From Halomonas urmiana (lineage in GTDB: Bacteria > Pseudomonadota > Gammaproteobacteria > Pseudomonadales > Halomonadaceae), in NCBI RefSeq assembly GCF_005780185.1, contig NZ_VBUI01000002.1, forward strand, positions 62,001 through 126,000: a stretch of 64,000 bases of DNA, in the 5' to 3' direction. The translations under genes and the position numbers were made by a program. How positions within the stretch are numbered: the first letter of the stretch is position 1; each line of letters opens with the position of its first letter. The notes below the pieces were generated by a model, which did not search any database, was not told where the DNA came from, and saw nothing but the letters and a program-made list of their open reading frames with translations. Shown here piece after piece: positions 34,648 to 43,897 of the stretch.

Positions 34648-35709
34648 ATGGCCAGACAAGACCGACCCGTGGGCTATGGCCTGCCGCTGCTGCTCGCCAT
34701 CGGGCTGCACCTGGCGATACTGGTGGCCAGCGTACTGCGCTTTCCCGACGAGGAGGTCGCGCCGCCGAGCACCACAATCGTCCAGGCGACCCTGGTGAGC
34801 ACCGAGACCACCACCGATCAGGCCCAGCGCGCCGAGGAGGCCCGGGCCCAGGCGGAGGCGCGCCAGGCCGAGCAGGAAGAAGCCACACGCGCCGAACAGG
34901 AGGCGGCTCGCCAGGCCGAGGAAGAGGAGGCCGCCCGTCAGGCAGAGGCCGAGGCAAAGGCCGAGGCAAAGGCCGAGGCACAGCGCCAGGCTGACGCAGA
35001 GGCCCGCGAGGCCGCCCGTCGCGAGGCGGAGGAGGAAGCCGCACGCCGCGCCGCCAAGGCGGAGGAGCAGGCCCGCGAACGCGAGGCCCGGGCCGAGCGT
35101 CGCCGCGAGGCGGAGGCCGAGCGACAGCGTCAGGCCGAGGCGGAAGCCGAACGGAAGCGCCAGGCCGAGGCGGAAGCCGAACGGAAGCGCCAGGCCGAGG
35201 CGGAAGCCGAACGGAAGCGTCAGGCCGAGGCGGAAGCCGAACGGAAGCGTCAGGCCGAGGCGGAAGCCGAACGGAAGCGTCAGGCTGAGGCGGAAGCCGA
35301 ACGAAAGCGCCAGGCCGAGGAGGCCGCCCGGCGCGCCGCCGAGGCGGCCAGCCAGGGCCTCGATCGCGCCATCGAAGGCGAGAGTGACAACGTGGCCAAT
35401 GCCCGCCAGGCGACCGAGGCGGCCAACAGCTTCATCAACCTGGTGCGCCGGGCGGTGGAGCAGGCCTGGGTGATTCCGCCCAACGTGCCCGACGGGTCCA
35501 GCGCTGAGGTGTCGGTGAGGCTGGGCCCCTCGGGGGAGCTGTTCGCGGCTACCATTGGTCAGAGCAGTGGCAACAGCGCCTTCGACCGCTCCGCGGTCCA
35601 GGCCGTGGAGGCCGCCGCGCCCTTCGCCGAGCTGCGTCAGTTGCCGGCATCGGCCCAGCGCGACTACCGTCAATTCAACCTGCGATTCCGACCGGGGGAT
35701 ATCCGCTGA
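34648..35709 (+). CDS. tolA: Cell envelope integrity protein TolA
   Basis: 353 residues in the standard three-part layout: a membrane anchor at about 12-30 ([17 protein letters not shown]), a long Ala/Glu/Lys/Arg helical arm at about 55-230, and a globular C-terminal domain at about 245-353. The C-terminal domain contacts Pal and TolB. The arm contains six consecutive copies of a ten-residue unit ([10 protein letters not shown]) encoded by near-identical 30-bp repeats. The stop overlaps the tolB ATG by one base (TGATG). Confidence 0.95.
   Translation: MARQDRPVGYGLPLLLAIGLHLAILVASVLRFPDEEVAPPSTTIVQATLVSTETTTDQAQRAEEARAQAEARQAEQEEATRAEQEAARQAEEEEAARQAEAEAKAEAKAEAQRQADAEAREAARREAEEEAARRAAKAEEQAREREARAERRREAEAERQRQAEAEAERKRQAEAEAERKRQAEAEAERKRQAEAEAERKRQAEAEAERKRQAEAEAERKRQAEEAARRAAEAASQGLDRAIEGESDNVANARQATEAANSFINLVRRAVEQAWVIPPNVPDGSSAEVSVRLGPSGELFAATIGQSSGNSAFDRSAVQAVEAAAPFAELRQLPASAQRDYRQFNLRFRPGDIR
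35131..35310 (+). repeat. Six tandem 30-bp repeats inside tolA
   Basis: Six direct copies of a 30-bp unit beginning CAGGCCGAGGCGGAAGCCGA differ only at a few third positions; the last copy has a T for C and an A for G. The unit is in frame, so copy changes alter the length of the TolA arm by ten residues without breaking the gene. Confidence 0.95.
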
Positions 35710-36998
35710 TGAACATCCTGAAGACCACCTGGCTGGCCGCCATGCTGATGCTGTTCACCAGCCTGGCCCAGGCCGCCGACCTGACCATCGAGATCACGCG
35801 TGGCAGCGACCGTGCCACGCCCATCGCGATCGTGCCTTTCGCCGACGGTGACGACATGCCCCAGGACATCGCGCAGATCGTCTCCGATGACCTGGAGCGC
35901 AGCGGCTACTTCGAGCCGCTGGAGCGGGGTGCCATGTTCGCGCGCCCCGCCGGAAGCGAGGAGGTCAGCTACGGCGAGTGGCGCGCCCTGGACGTCCGCT
36001 ACCTGGTGGCGGGGCGGATCAGCCGCGAGGGAGATCAGTATCGCATCCAGTACGAGCTGATGGACGTCAGCGGCGAGAGCCGCATGATCGCCGAGACCGT
36101 GACCGCCGGCCGCCAGGGGCTACGCGATGCCGCGCACTACATCAGCGACCAGATCTTCGAGGAGATCACCGACATTCGCGGCGTCTTCTCGACCCGCATC
36201 GCCTATGTGACCTCCAGCGGCGTCGGGGACGATACCCAGTACGCCCTGCACGTCGCGGACGCCGACGGGCGCAACAGCCAGCAGATCCTGGCCTCCGACG
36301 AGCCGATCATGTCGCCGGCCTGGTCGCCGGATGCCGGCAAGCTGGCCTACGTCTCCTTCGAGACCGAGCGCCCGGCGATCTATATCCAGGACATCGCCTC
36401 TGGTCGGCGCGTGCGTGCCACCTCCTTCGAGGGGCTGAATAGCGCCCCGACCTGGTCACCGGATGGCCGCCGCCTGGCGATGGCGCTCTCCAAGGATGGC
36501 CAGCCCGAGATCTACGTGATGGAGATCGGTTCACGGGACGTGCGACGCGTCACCAACGACTCCAGCATCGACACCGAGCCCGCCTGGTCGCCGGATGGTC
36601 GCAGCCTGCTGTTCACCTCGGACCGCAGCGGTGGCCCGCAGATCTATCGCCTCGAGCTCGACAGCGGCCAGGCCGAGCGCATCACCTTCACCGGCGACTA
36701 CAACGCCCGGGCGCGCTTCGCCCCCGACGGCGAGGCGATCTTCCTGATCCACCGTGGCAGCAACGGCTATCAGGTTGCTCGCCAGGACCTGGAGAGCGGA
36801 CGCCTGGTGGCCCTGAGCGATACGGGGCAGGCCGAATCGCCCAGTGTCGCACCCAACGGCACCATGGTAATCTTCGCCACCCAGCAGGGCGGCAACGGCG
36901 TGCTCGGGGGGGTATCCGCCGACGGGCGCGCCTCCTTCCGGCTGCCGGCGGCACAGGGTGATGTCCGCGAACCCGCGTGGTCCCCGTTTCTGAACTGA
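35709..36998 (+). CDS. tolB: Tol-Pal system beta-propeller protein TolB
   Basis: 429 residues. A signal peptide ([22 protein letters not shown]) leads to an N-terminal alpha/beta domain (about 25-165) and a six-bladed propeller with repeated [29 protein letters not shown] and [15 protein letters not shown] blades. It is periplasmic; it binds Pal and is displaced by TolA. Its ATG overlaps the tolA stop by one base. Confidence 0.98.
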   Translation: MNILKTTWLAAMLMLFTSLAQAADLTIEITRGSDRATPIAIVPFADGDDMPQDIAQIVSDDLERSGYFEPLERGAMFARPAGSEEVSYGEWRALDVRYLVAGRISREGDQYRIQYELMDVSGESRMIAETVTAGRQGLRDAAHYISDQIFEEITDIRGVFSTRIAYVTSSGVGDDTQYALHVADADGRNSQQILASDEPIMSPAWSPDAGKLAYVSFETERPAIYIQDIASGRRVRATSFEGLNSAPTWSPDGRRLAMALSKDGQPEIYVMEIGSRDVRRVTNDSSIDTEPAWSPDGRSLLFTSDRSGGPQIYRLELDSGQAERITFTGDYNARARFAPDGEAIFLIHRGSNGYQVARQDLESGRLVALSDTGQAESPSVAPNGTMVIFATQQGGNGVLGGVSADGRASFRLPAAQGDVREPAWSPFLN

Positions 36999-37020
36999 TG
37001 TCCCCAAAAGGAGTTTCACG

Positions 37021-37557
37021 ATGCAGCTCAAGTCCCACGCCAGAACCCTGGCCATCGCCCTTTCCCTGGCCGTCGTGGCCGGTTGTTCCAGCACGGGTGG
37101 CAGCCAAGACGGCGACATGGACGGCGGCCTCGCCGGCAGCGACCGCGACGGCGTCTCCACCGGCACCGCCGATGGTCGCGGCGTCAGCGGTGACCGGGCC
37201 GGCCAGATGACCGACGCCGACGGCCGCATCCCGGCGACCCGCACCATCTATTTCGAGTACGACAGCGACGCCATCCGCAACGAGTTCGAGCCGGTGCTGA
37301 CCGCCCACGCCCGTTTCCTGCGCGCCAACCCCAGCGCCACCGTGATCCTCCAGGGCCACACCGACGAGCGCGGTACTCGCGAGTACAACCTGGCACTGGG
37401 CGAGCGTCGTGCCGGCTCTGTCGAGCGCTACCTCAACGTGCAGGGCGTCTCCCCCTCCCAGGTCGAGGTGGTCAGCTACGGCGAGGAACGGCCCGCCGCG
37501 CGCGGCGCGAACGAGCAGGCCTACGCCCAGAACCGTCGGGTGGTCTTCGCTTACTGA
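37021..37557 (+). CDS. pal: Peptidoglycan-associated lipoprotein Pal
   Basis: 178 residues. The lipobox is VAGC, with Cys22 as lipidation site. A Gly/Asp-rich linker (about 25-70) leads to the OmpA-like domain, which carries IYFEYDSDAI, LQGHTDERGTREYN and the final NRRVVFAY; these bind meso-DAP in peptidoglycan. It is anchored in the outer membrane and is the end point of the TolQRA force chain. The linker is unusually rich in Asp, as expected for proteins exposed to high salt. Confidence 0.98.
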   Translation: MQLKSHARTLAIALSLAVVAGCSSTGGSQDGDMDGGLAGSDRDGVSTGTADGRGVSGDRAGQMTDADGRIPATRTIYFEYDSDAIRNEFEPVLTAHARFLRANPSATVILQGHTDERGTREYNLALGERRAGSVERYLNVQGVSPSQVEVVSYGEERPAARGANEQAYAQNRRVVFAY

Positions 37558-37586
37558 GCCGGGCCCACACGACGAGGGAGATAGCC

Positions 37587-38354
37587 ATGAGACACGGTCT
37601 GAAAAGACTGTGCGGTGCGGGAGCCCTGGTGCTCCCGCTGACCGTTGCAGCGCAGCAGCCGGTGATCGAGGACCTCACCGAGGGCAACCGGGGAGGGGGC
37701 TTCTACAGCCAGACGGCGACCCGCGAGGAGGCCGGCGGCAGTCTGGTGATCTTCAACCAGGTGCAGAAGCACCAGGAGGAGATCCGCCAGCTGCGCGGGC
37801 AGGTGGAGGAGCTTCGCCATCAGCTCGAGCAGCTGCGTCGCCAGACCCGCCAGCAGTACCTGGACATCGAGGATCGCCTGATGGCGGCGGGCAGCGGCGT
37901 CGACCAGGCCGCGCCCCCCGTGGACGAGCAGAGCGCCCGCGAGGTGGCTGAGGCTCCCTCGCCGAGCGGCGACGATGCCGACACCCAGCAGGCCTATCAG
38001 GCCGCCTTCGGCCACGTCCAGGCCCGCGAGTTTGGCGAGGCGATTGCCGCCTTCGAGGCCTTCGTCGGCCAATATCCCGACAGCCGGCTAACCGCCAACG
38101 CCTACTACTGGCTGGGCGAGCTGCACTCGGCCGAATCCAACCTGGAGGAGGGCGAGACCGCCTTCCGGCGGGTGCTCGAGGACTTCCCCCAGAGCAGCAA
38201 GGTACCGGACGCGCTGTACAAGCTGGGCCTGCTCGAGGCGCGCCGCGGGCGGCCGGAAGAGAGCCGGGCCCTGCTCGAGCGGGTGCGTGAGGAGCATCCC
38301 GACAGCAGCGCCGCCGGACTGGCCGACGACTTCCTGCGCCAGACGGGCAACTGA
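37587..38354 (+). CDS. cpoB: Tol-associated periplasmic protein CpoB (YbgF)
   Basis: 255 residues. A signal peptide (cleavage after about VAAQ, residue 23) is followed by a trimerising coiled coil at about 50-95 (QVQKHQEEIRQLRGQVEEL) and TPR repeats at about 130-250 (AYQAAFGHVQAREFGEAIAA, then TANAYYWLGELHSA). CpoB links TolA to PBP1B and coordinates cell-wall synthesis with outer-membrane constriction. It completes the tolQRAB-pal-cpoB operon. Confidence 0.96.
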   Translation: MRHGLKRLCGAGALVLPLTVAAQQPVIEDLTEGNRGGGFYSQTATREEAGGSLVIFNQVQKHQEEIRQLRGQVEELRHQLEQLRRQTRQQYLDIEDRLMAAGSGVDQAAPPVDEQSAREVAEAPSPSGDDADTQQAYQAAFGHVQAREFGEAIAAFEAFVGQYPDSRLTANAYYWLGELHSAESNLEEGETAFRRVLEDFPQSSKVPDALYKLGLLEARRGRPEESRALLERVREEHPDSSAAGLADDFLRQTGN

Positions 38355-38363
38355 GGAGCCGAG

Positions 38364-39131
38364 ATGACCTGCAAGATCGACTATCAGCCCGCGACCGACC
38401 TGCTCGACGGCCGCATCATCCTGGTCACCGGCGCCGGCGATGGCATCGGTCGCGCCGCGGCGCTGGCCTTCGCCGGCCATGGTGCCACCGTGATCCTGCT
38501 CGGGCGTACCATCGCCAAGCTGGAGAAGGTCTACGACGAGATCGAGGCCGCCGGCGGCCCCCAGCCGGCGATCTTCCCCCTCAACCTCGAGGGCGCCGCG
38601 CTCAAGGACTACCACGACATGGCCGAGACCCTGGACAAGGAGTTCGGCCGCCTCGATGGCATCCTGCACAACGCCGGCCTGCTCGGCCGTATCACCCCCT
38701 TCGAGCAGTACAATCCTGAGCTCTGGGAGCAGGTGATGCAGGTCAACATCAACGGGCCGATCTGGATGACGCAGGCGCTGCTGCCGCTGCTCAAGAGTTC
38801 CCCGGACGCCTCGGTGGTGTTCACCTCGTCGAGTGTGGGGCGCCGCGGACGCGCCTACTGGGGGGCCTACTCGGTCTCTAAGTTTGCCACCGAAGGCTTC
38901 GTGCAGGTGCTGGCCGACGAGGTCGAGCACCTGGGTACGCTGCGCGTCAATAGCCTCAATCCCGGCGCCACGCGCACTGCCATGCGCAAGGCCGCCTACC
39001 CGGGCGAGGATGCCCAGTCCCTGCGCACCCCCGAGGACATCATGCCCACCTACCTGTGGCTGATGGGCCCGGAGAGCCGCGGCCACAACGGCGAGCAGTT
39101 CGATGCCCAGCCGCCCAAAGGGTCAGCCTGA
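38364..39131 (+). CDS. yciK: YciK family short-chain dehydrogenase
   Basis: 255-residue SDR. It shows YQPATDLLDGRIILVTGAGDGIG, HNAGLLG, VVFTSSSVGRRGRAYWGAYS with the catalytic Ser and Tyr (YSVSKFATEG), and the family ending QFDAQPPKG. These match E. coli YciK closely. Substrate unknown. It starts nine bases after cpoB, so it is probably read from the tol operon, and it converges on gph. Confidence 0.94.
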   Translation: MTCKIDYQPATDLLDGRIILVTGAGDGIGRAAALAFAGHGATVILLGRTIAKLEKVYDEIEAAGGPQPAIFPLNLEGAALKDYHDMAETLDKEFGRLDGILHNAGLLGRITPFEQYNPELWEQVMQVNINGPIWMTQALLPLLKSSPDASVVFTSSSVGRRGRAYWGAYSVSKFATEGFVQVLADEVEHLGTLRVNSLNPGATRTAMRKAAYPGEDAQSLRTPEDIMPTYLWLMGPESRGHNGEQFDAQPPKGSA

Positions 39132-39155
39132 GGGGCCGAGCCGAACGGCAAGGCC

Positions 39156-39195
39156 CAAAAAAGAAGCCTTCACGCCGTTCAGGCGTGGGGGCTTC
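39156..39195 (-). terminator. Intrinsic terminator of gph, facing yciK
   Basis: GAAGCC (39163-39168) pairs with GGCTTC (39190-39195) and an inner CACGCC pairs with GGCGTG around a short loop. On the minus strand the stem is followed by a run of six T (39161-39156). It terminates the ubiG-gph transcript and probably also yciK. Confidence 0.8.
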
Positions 39196-39221
39196 ATGGC
39201 CTCTGGGACTCGAGTGGCGTT

Positions 39222-39884
39222 CTAACCTTCCAGCACCGCCGTGACCAGCGCCTCGGCGGTCTCGAACCAGAGGTCGGCCGGCCAGCGCCGGTAGTCGTCC
39301 TCTTCCTCGATATAGCCATAGCCCACCGCCACGGCAGCCATGCCGGCCGCTCGGGCCGCCTGCATATCGCGAAGGTGATCGCCGATGTACCAGCATTGTG
39401 CGGGCGAGGCCGCCAGGCGGCGCGCCGCCTCATGCAGCGGGGCGGGGTCGGGCTTCTTGACCGGCAGATCGTCGGCGCAGAGCAATACCCCGGGCGCGAG
39501 ACCGAGGGCCTCGACCAGGGGAGCGGCATAGGCGCGGGGCTTGTTGGTGACGATGCCCCAGCGGCCCTCGCGCGCGGCCCAGGCGTTCAGCAGCCGATCC
39601 AGCGGGGGGAAGACGCGGCTCTCCTCGGCCACCGACTGGCCATAGGCCTCGAGCAGGAAGGTGCGCGCCGCGTCATGGCCCGGGGCCTGCTTCTCGAGGC
39701 CCAGTGCCAGGGTCACCAGGGCGCTACCACCGTTGGAGACCTGGGCGCGGATCAGCGCATAGGGCAGCGCGGGCAGGCCATGATGGTCGCGCAGGGCATT
39801 GGTCGCCCGAGCCAGGTCCGGCGCGGTGTCCACCAGGGTGCCGTCTAGGTCGAAGAGCAGGGCCTCGGGCCGCGACGCCGGCAT
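39222..39884 (-). CDS. gph: Phosphoglycolate phosphatase-type HAD hydrolase
   Basis: 220 residues of the HAD superfamily. Motif I LLFDLDGTLVDTAPDLARA (about 8-26) has both aspartates, motif II is IVTNKP, motif III Lys is in PVKKPDPAPL, and motif IV is YIGDHLRDMQAARAAGM. It removes phosphate from 2-phosphoglycolate or a similar substrate. The gene after ubiG is often the MupP/Gph type involved in peptidoglycan recycling (N-acetylmuramate 6-phosphate) in pseudomonads, so MupP is a real alternative. Its ATG overlaps the ubiG stop by one base (TGATG). Confidence 0.88.
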   Translation of the reverse strand: MPASRPEALLFDLDGTLVDTAPDLARATNALRDHHGLPALPYALIRAQVSNGGSALVTLALGLEKQAPGHDAARTFLLEAYGQSVAEESRVFPPLDRLLNAWAAREGRWGIVTNKPRAYAAPLVEALGLAPGVLLCADDLPVKKPDPAPLHEAARRLAASPAQCWYIGDHLRDMQAARAAGMAAVAVGYGYIEEEDDYRRWPADLWFETAEALVTAVLEG

Positions 39885-40609
39885 CAGGTCGTCTCCCGCC
39901 GGCAGTGCATCAGGTAATTGACCGAGACATCGCGGGTCGAGAGCGAGAATTGGCGCGTGACCGGGTGATAGACCAGGCCGTTCTGCTCGCGCACCGCGAG
40001 GCTCGCCTCGCGGCACCAGCTCGCCAGCTCCGACGGGCGGATGAAGCGGCTGTAGTCGTGGGTGCCACGGGGTAGCATGCGCATCACGTACTCGGCGCCG
40101 AACACCGCCAGGGCATAGGCCTTGGGCGTGCGGTTCAGGGTCGAGAAGAACACCTGGCCACCGGGCTTCACCAGGGCCGCGCAGGCGCGCACCACCGAGG
40201 CCGGGTCGGGCACGTGCTCGAGCATCTCCAGGCAGGTGACGACGTCGAACTCGCCGGGATGCGCGTCGGCCATCGCCTCGACGCTGATGTGGCGATAGTC
40301 GACGCCGACGCCTTGATCCCGGGCATGCAGGCGGGCCACGGCCAGTGGCGCCTCGCCCAGGTCGATGCCGGTGACCTCGGCGCCACGATGCGCCATGGCC
40401 TCGGCGAGGATGCCGCCGCCGCAGCCGACGTCGAGCACACGCCGTCCGGCCAGGCCCGAACGGGCGTCGATGAAATCCAGGCGCAGCGGGTTGATGTCGT
40501 GGAGCGGCTTGAACTCGCCCTGCGGATCCCACCAGCGGTCGGCCAGGGCCTCGAACTTGGCGATCTCCGCCTGATCGACGTTGTCCGCTTGCGGGTGGCT
40601 TGCACTCAT
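39884..40609 (-). CDS. ubiG: Ubiquinone biosynthesis O-methyltransferase UbiG
   Basis: 241 residues. It performs both O-methylations in ubiquinone synthesis with S-adenosylmethionine. The motif I is [16 protein letters not shown] (about 57-72). Family segments are [19 protein letters not shown] near the start and [12 protein letters not shown] towards the end, with NYLMHCRR at the C terminus. It is coupled to gph, and divergent from galU across 143 bp. Confidence 0.97.
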   Translation of the reverse strand: MSASHPQADNVDQAEIAKFEALADRWWDPQGEFKPLHDINPLRLDFIDARSGLAGRRVLDVGCGGGILAEAMAHRGAEVTGIDLGEAPLAVARLHARDQGVGVDYRHISVEAMADAHPGEFDVVTCLEMLEHVPDPASVVRACAALVKPGGQVFFSTLNRTPKAYALAVFGAEYVMRMLPRGTHDYSRFIRPSELASWCREASLAVREQNGLVYHPVTRQFSLSTRDVSVNYLMHCRRETT

Positions 40610-40752
40610 CTGCTCTCTCCCTGGTATCGCCGACCCGACACGCTGTCAGGCCAGGCTCGGTCCGGTATCATGGCGATTATTGTACCCGCTCCCCGGAGGG
40701 CATTCCCATGCTTTCCGGCGGGCCAACCCCCCACCGTGACAGGGACCGCACC

Positions 40753-41643
40753 ATGATCAACAAGGCCGTTCTTCCCGTTGCCGGGTTCGGCACGCGCTGT
40801 CTCCCGGCCTCCAAGGCCATTCCCAAGGAGATGATCACCATCGTCGATCGACCGGTGATCCAGTATGTCGTCCAGGAGGCCGTGGCCGCGGGGATCCGCG
40901 ACATCGTGCTGGTGACCCACGGCACCAAGAGCGCCATCGAGAACCACTTCGACAAGCACTTCGAGCTCGAGGCGAGCCTCGAGGCCAAGGGTAAGACCGA
41001 GCTGCTTGAGGAGCTGCGCTCCATCGTGCCGGCCGACGTCAACATCATCAGCGTGCGCCAGCCCGAGCCGCTGGGCCTCGGTCACGCGGTGCTCTGTGCC
41101 CGCCCGGTGGTGGGCGACGACGAACCCTTCGCGGTGCTGTTGCCCGACGTGCTGGTCGACGACGAGGGCCTCGCGCGCAATGATCTGGCGGGCATGATCG
41201 GCTCCTTCGAGACGACCGGGCACAGCCAGCTGATGGTCGAGGAGGTGCCCCATGCGCTGGTCCACAAGTACGGCATCGTCGATATCGGCGGCGAGCTGCC
41301 GGGACCCGGCGAGTCGCGGCCGATCGCCGGCGTGGTCGAGAAGCCGCCGGTGGACGAGGCGCCCTCCGATCTCGCGGTGATCGGGCGCTACGTCCTGCCC
41401 GGACGGATCTTCCCGCTGCTCGCCGACACGCCGCCGGGCGCCGGCAACGAGATCCAGCTGACCGATGCCATCGAGACCCTGCGCCGCGAGGAGGGGGTCG
41501 ACGCCTTCCGCATGCAGGGCAAGACCTACGACTGCGGCCATCAGCTGGGGTATCTGGAGGCGATTCTCGCCTACGGTCGGCGCCATCCACGCTACGGGCA
41601 GGGCTTTCGCGAGCTGCTCACGCGCTACGCGGACGGGGAGTGA
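40753..41643 (+). CDS. galU: UTP-glucose-1-phosphate uridylyltransferase
   Basis: 296 residues. GalU makes UDP-glucose from UTP and glucose 1-phosphate. The N-terminal nucleotide site is [20 protein letters not shown], followed by [38 protein letters not shown] and the final [13 protein letters not shown]. The ATG at 40753 gives the canonical [11 protein letters not shown]; the 51-codon upstream extension is not credible. It lies four bases before the UDP-glucose dehydrogenase homologue, so the two are surely co-transcribed. Confidence 0.97.
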   Translation: MINKAVLPVAGFGTRCLPASKAIPKEMITIVDRPVIQYVVQEAVAAGIRDIVLVTHGTKSAIENHFDKHFELEASLEAKGKTELLEELRSIVPADVNIISVRQPEPLGLGHAVLCARPVVGDDEPFAVLLPDVLVDDEGLARNDLAGMIGSFETTGHSQLMVEEVPHALVHKYGIVDIGGELPGPGESRPIAGVVEKPPVDEAPSDLAVIGRYVLPGRIFPLLADTPPGAGNEIQLTDAIETLRREEGVDAFRMQGKTYDCGHQLGYLEAILAYGRRHPRYGQGFRELLTRYADGE

Positions 41644-41647
41644 AGCG

Positions 41648-42937
41648 ATGCGGGTATTGATCCACGGCAGCGAGCTGGCCGCGGCCACCGCGGCGGCTGC
41701 GCTCTCCTGGGTGGGCCACCGCGTGGCCTGGCTGCCTCACGCCTCGGCCGACTGGCCAACCCTGGCGCAAAGCCGCTGGCTCTTGAGCGAGCCGGAACTG
41801 ATGGGCCGGCTCGAGGAGGGGCTGGCCCAGGGCAGCCTGCGGATACTGCCCCAGGACGAGCACGACGTCGACGACGAGCCCTTCGATGTGATGTGGCTCG
41901 CCGTCTCGCCCGACCAGCGTCCGGACGCCGCCGCGTGCGTCGAAAAGCGGATGGCGAGCCTCTGCCCCGGGGCCGTGCTGATCAACAACTCCACCTTCCC
42001 GGTCGGCGAGACCGAGCAGCTGGAAGCACGCCTGGCCGGCTGCCGGGCGGTGGCGCTGGCCGACTTGCTCGAGGAGGGGCGGGCGTGGGAGACCTTCACT
42101 CGCCCCTCGCGCTGGCTGCTCGGCTGCGACGACGACCGGGCGGCGCGGCAAGTGCGCGAACTGCTGCGCGCCTTCAACCGTCGGCGCGAGGTGATCCAGC
42201 GTATGCCGCGCCGCGCCGCGGAGCTCACCAAGCTGGCCATCAACGGCATGCTCGCGACGCGCATCAGCTACATGAACGAGATCGCCGGACTCGCCGACAG
42301 CCTGGGCGTGGACGTAGAGCACGTGCGTCAGGGCATGGGCGCCGATTCGCGCATCGGCTACGAGTATCTCTATCCCGGTTGCGGCTTCGGCGGCCCCAAC
42401 TTCTCCCGCGACCTGATGCGCCTGGCCCATGTCCAGTCGGCGAGCGGGCGCCACTCGGCGCTGCTCGACCAGGTGCTCGACATCAACGAGCACAAGAAGG
42501 AGACGCTGTTTCGCAAGCTGTGGTCCCACTTCCATGGCCGCCTGGGCGGACGCAGCGTGGCCATCTGGGGGGCAGCCTTCAAGCCGGGCACGGCGCGCAT
42601 CGATCAGGCGCCGGTGCTGACGCTGCTGCGCGCCCTCTGGGCCCAGGGGGTGACAGTGCGCCTCCACGATCCCGCCGCGATCCCCGCGGTGCTCGCCGAG
42701 GTCGGCGAGCACCCGCTGCTCGAGGTGTTCGACGCCGACCCGCTGACGGCCTGCGAGGGCGCCGATGCGCTGATGCTGGTCACCGAGTGGAAGGCCTACT
42801 GGAACCCCGACTGGCCGCGGCTGACCGACCTGCTCAGTGAGAAGCTGCTGCTCGACGGCCGCAATATCTATGATCCGACCCATGTCGCGGCCTGCGGCCT
42901 GCATTATCGGGGCATCGGCCGCCGCGCCGACCCGTGA
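41648..42937 (+). CDS. UDP-glucose dehydrogenase homologue lacking catalytic residues
   Basis: 429 residues with the full three-domain plan of UDP-glucose/GDP-mannose dehydrogenases. Kept are NNSTFPVGETEQL, EEGRAWETFTRPSRWLLG, the Lys/Asn helix ELTKLAINGMLATRISYMNE, WGAAFKPGTARID and VTEWKAYWNPDW. Two key sites are changed. The Rossmann start GxGYVG reads GSELAA, losing two glycines. The catalytic segment GGSCFPKD reads GGPNFSRD, so the nucleophilic Cys is Asn. Oxidation of UDP-glucose by the usual mechanism should be impossible. The frame is intact and close behind galU, so it may be a regulatory or binding protein. Ugd family membership is certain, enzyme activity is not expected. Confidence 0.88.
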   Translation: MRVLIHGSELAAATAAAALSWVGHRVAWLPHASADWPTLAQSRWLLSEPELMGRLEEGLAQGSLRILPQDEHDVDDEPFDVMWLAVSPDQRPDAAACVEKRMASLCPGAVLINNSTFPVGETEQLEARLAGCRAVALADLLEEGRAWETFTRPSRWLLGCDDDRAARQVRELLRAFNRRREVIQRMPRRAAELTKLAINGMLATRISYMNEIAGLADSLGVDVEHVRQGMGADSRIGYEYLYPGCGFGGPNFSRDLMRLAHVQSASGRHSALLDQVLDINEHKKETLFRKLWSHFHGRLGGRSVAIWGAAFKPGTARIDQAPVLTLLRALWAQGVTVRLHDPAAIPAVLAEVGEHPLLEVFDADPLTACEGADALMLVTEWKAYWNPDWPRLTDLLSEKLLLDGRNIYDPTHVAACGLHYRGIGRRADP

Positions 42938-42983
42938 GGGAGCCGGGCGTCGTGTCCCACCTGAGGTCTCGATACCCAAGGAA

Positions 42984-43009
42984 ACGGCCCCGCCAATTGG
43001 CGGGGCCGT
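42984..43009. terminator. Convergent terminator, perfect 26-bp palindrome
   Basis: ACGGCCCCGCCAA-TTGGCGGGGCCGT is a perfect palindrome of 26 bp between the convergent ugd-like gene and sodB, able to stop transcription from both sides. The core with the trailing GTCGTC also occurs after fumarase (18276-18306). Confidence 0.75.
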
Positions 43010-43072
43010 CGTCCGTCAGCGGGCAGCGCCGAGGCGCCGATGCCCTGGCTGACACGCCATACCGGGAGAACC

Positions 43073-43651
43073 TCAGGCGAAGTTCTGAGCCACGAAGTCC
43101 CAGTTGAGCACGCTCCAGACGTTCTCGAGGTACTTCGGGCGGGCGTTGCGATAGTCGATGTAGTAGGCGTGCTCCCACACGTCGATGGTCAGCAGCGGCG
43201 TCTGGCCATGGGCGATGGGGGTGTCGGCATTGCTGGTGTTGACGATGTCGACGCCGCCGTCATCGGTCTTGATCAGCCACGTCCAGCCGGAGCCGAAGTT
43301 GCCGGCCGCCTGGGCGTTGAAGGTCTCCTTGAACTTCTCGAAGGAGCCGAACTTGGCGTTGATGGCCTCGGCCAGTGCACCGGTCGGCTCGCCGCCGCCG
43401 TTGGGAGAGAGGCAGTGCCAGTAGAAGGTGTGGTTCCAGACCTGCGCCGCCTGGTTGAACAGGCCGCCGGAGGAGGCCTGGATGATCTCTTCCAGGGACT
43501 TGTCGGCATCGGCGGTCCCGTCGGTCAGCTCGTTGAGCTTGTTCACGTAGGTCTGATGATGCTTGCCGTAGTGATACTCGAGGGTCTCGGCCGAGATGTG
43601 CGGTTCCAGAGCGTTCTTGTCATACGGCAGTGCGGGCAGTTCAAATGCCAT
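43073..43651 (-). CDS. sodB: Iron superoxide dismutase
   Basis: 192 residues, typical of the dimeric Fe enzyme. Metal ligands are the His in [11 protein letters not shown], the His in [11 protein letters not shown], and [13 protein letters not shown] with Asp and His. The [11 protein letters not shown] and GGGEPTG segments favour Fe over Mn. It is cytoplasmic and dismutates superoxide. It is divergent from the coiled-coil gene across 246 bp, in which no further gene is seen. Confidence 0.96.
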   Translation of the reverse strand: MAFELPALPYDKNALEPHISAETLEYHYGKHHQTYVNKLNELTDGTADADKSLEEIIQASSGGLFNQAAQVWNHTFYWHCLSPNGGGEPTGALAEAINAKFGSFEKFKETFNAQAAGNFGSGWTWLIKTDDGGVDIVNTSNADTPIAHGQTPLLTIDVWEHAYYIDYRNARPKYLENVWSVLNWDFVAQNFA

Positions 43652-43897
43652 CGAGTCTCTCCTTGTCGTCAGCGGTGTCGTAACAGCACCCCATGGTGGG
43701 CATCGGGACGCCGGGATTCAAGACTCCTCGTCGATGTTGACCGGGAACCGTGCGTTCCGATGACAAAAAACCTTACACTATCAGGACGATGTGTCGGTGC
43801 TGTCGCAGCATCATAGCACCCGGCCAGGAGGGCGCCAATTGCGCGGCCCGCCGGGAGCGGCGACCCCGGCCAACCACCCCGAGAGAAGGAGTTCGTC

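Noticed and set aside
35131-35310. Possible CRISPR-like array
   Set aside because: Units are contiguous without spacers and are in-frame coding repeats of tolA.
33937-35673. Antisense frame with repeated Leu/Phe/Gly units opposite tolA
   Set aside because: The repeats simply reflect the 30-bp tolA repeats read backwards.
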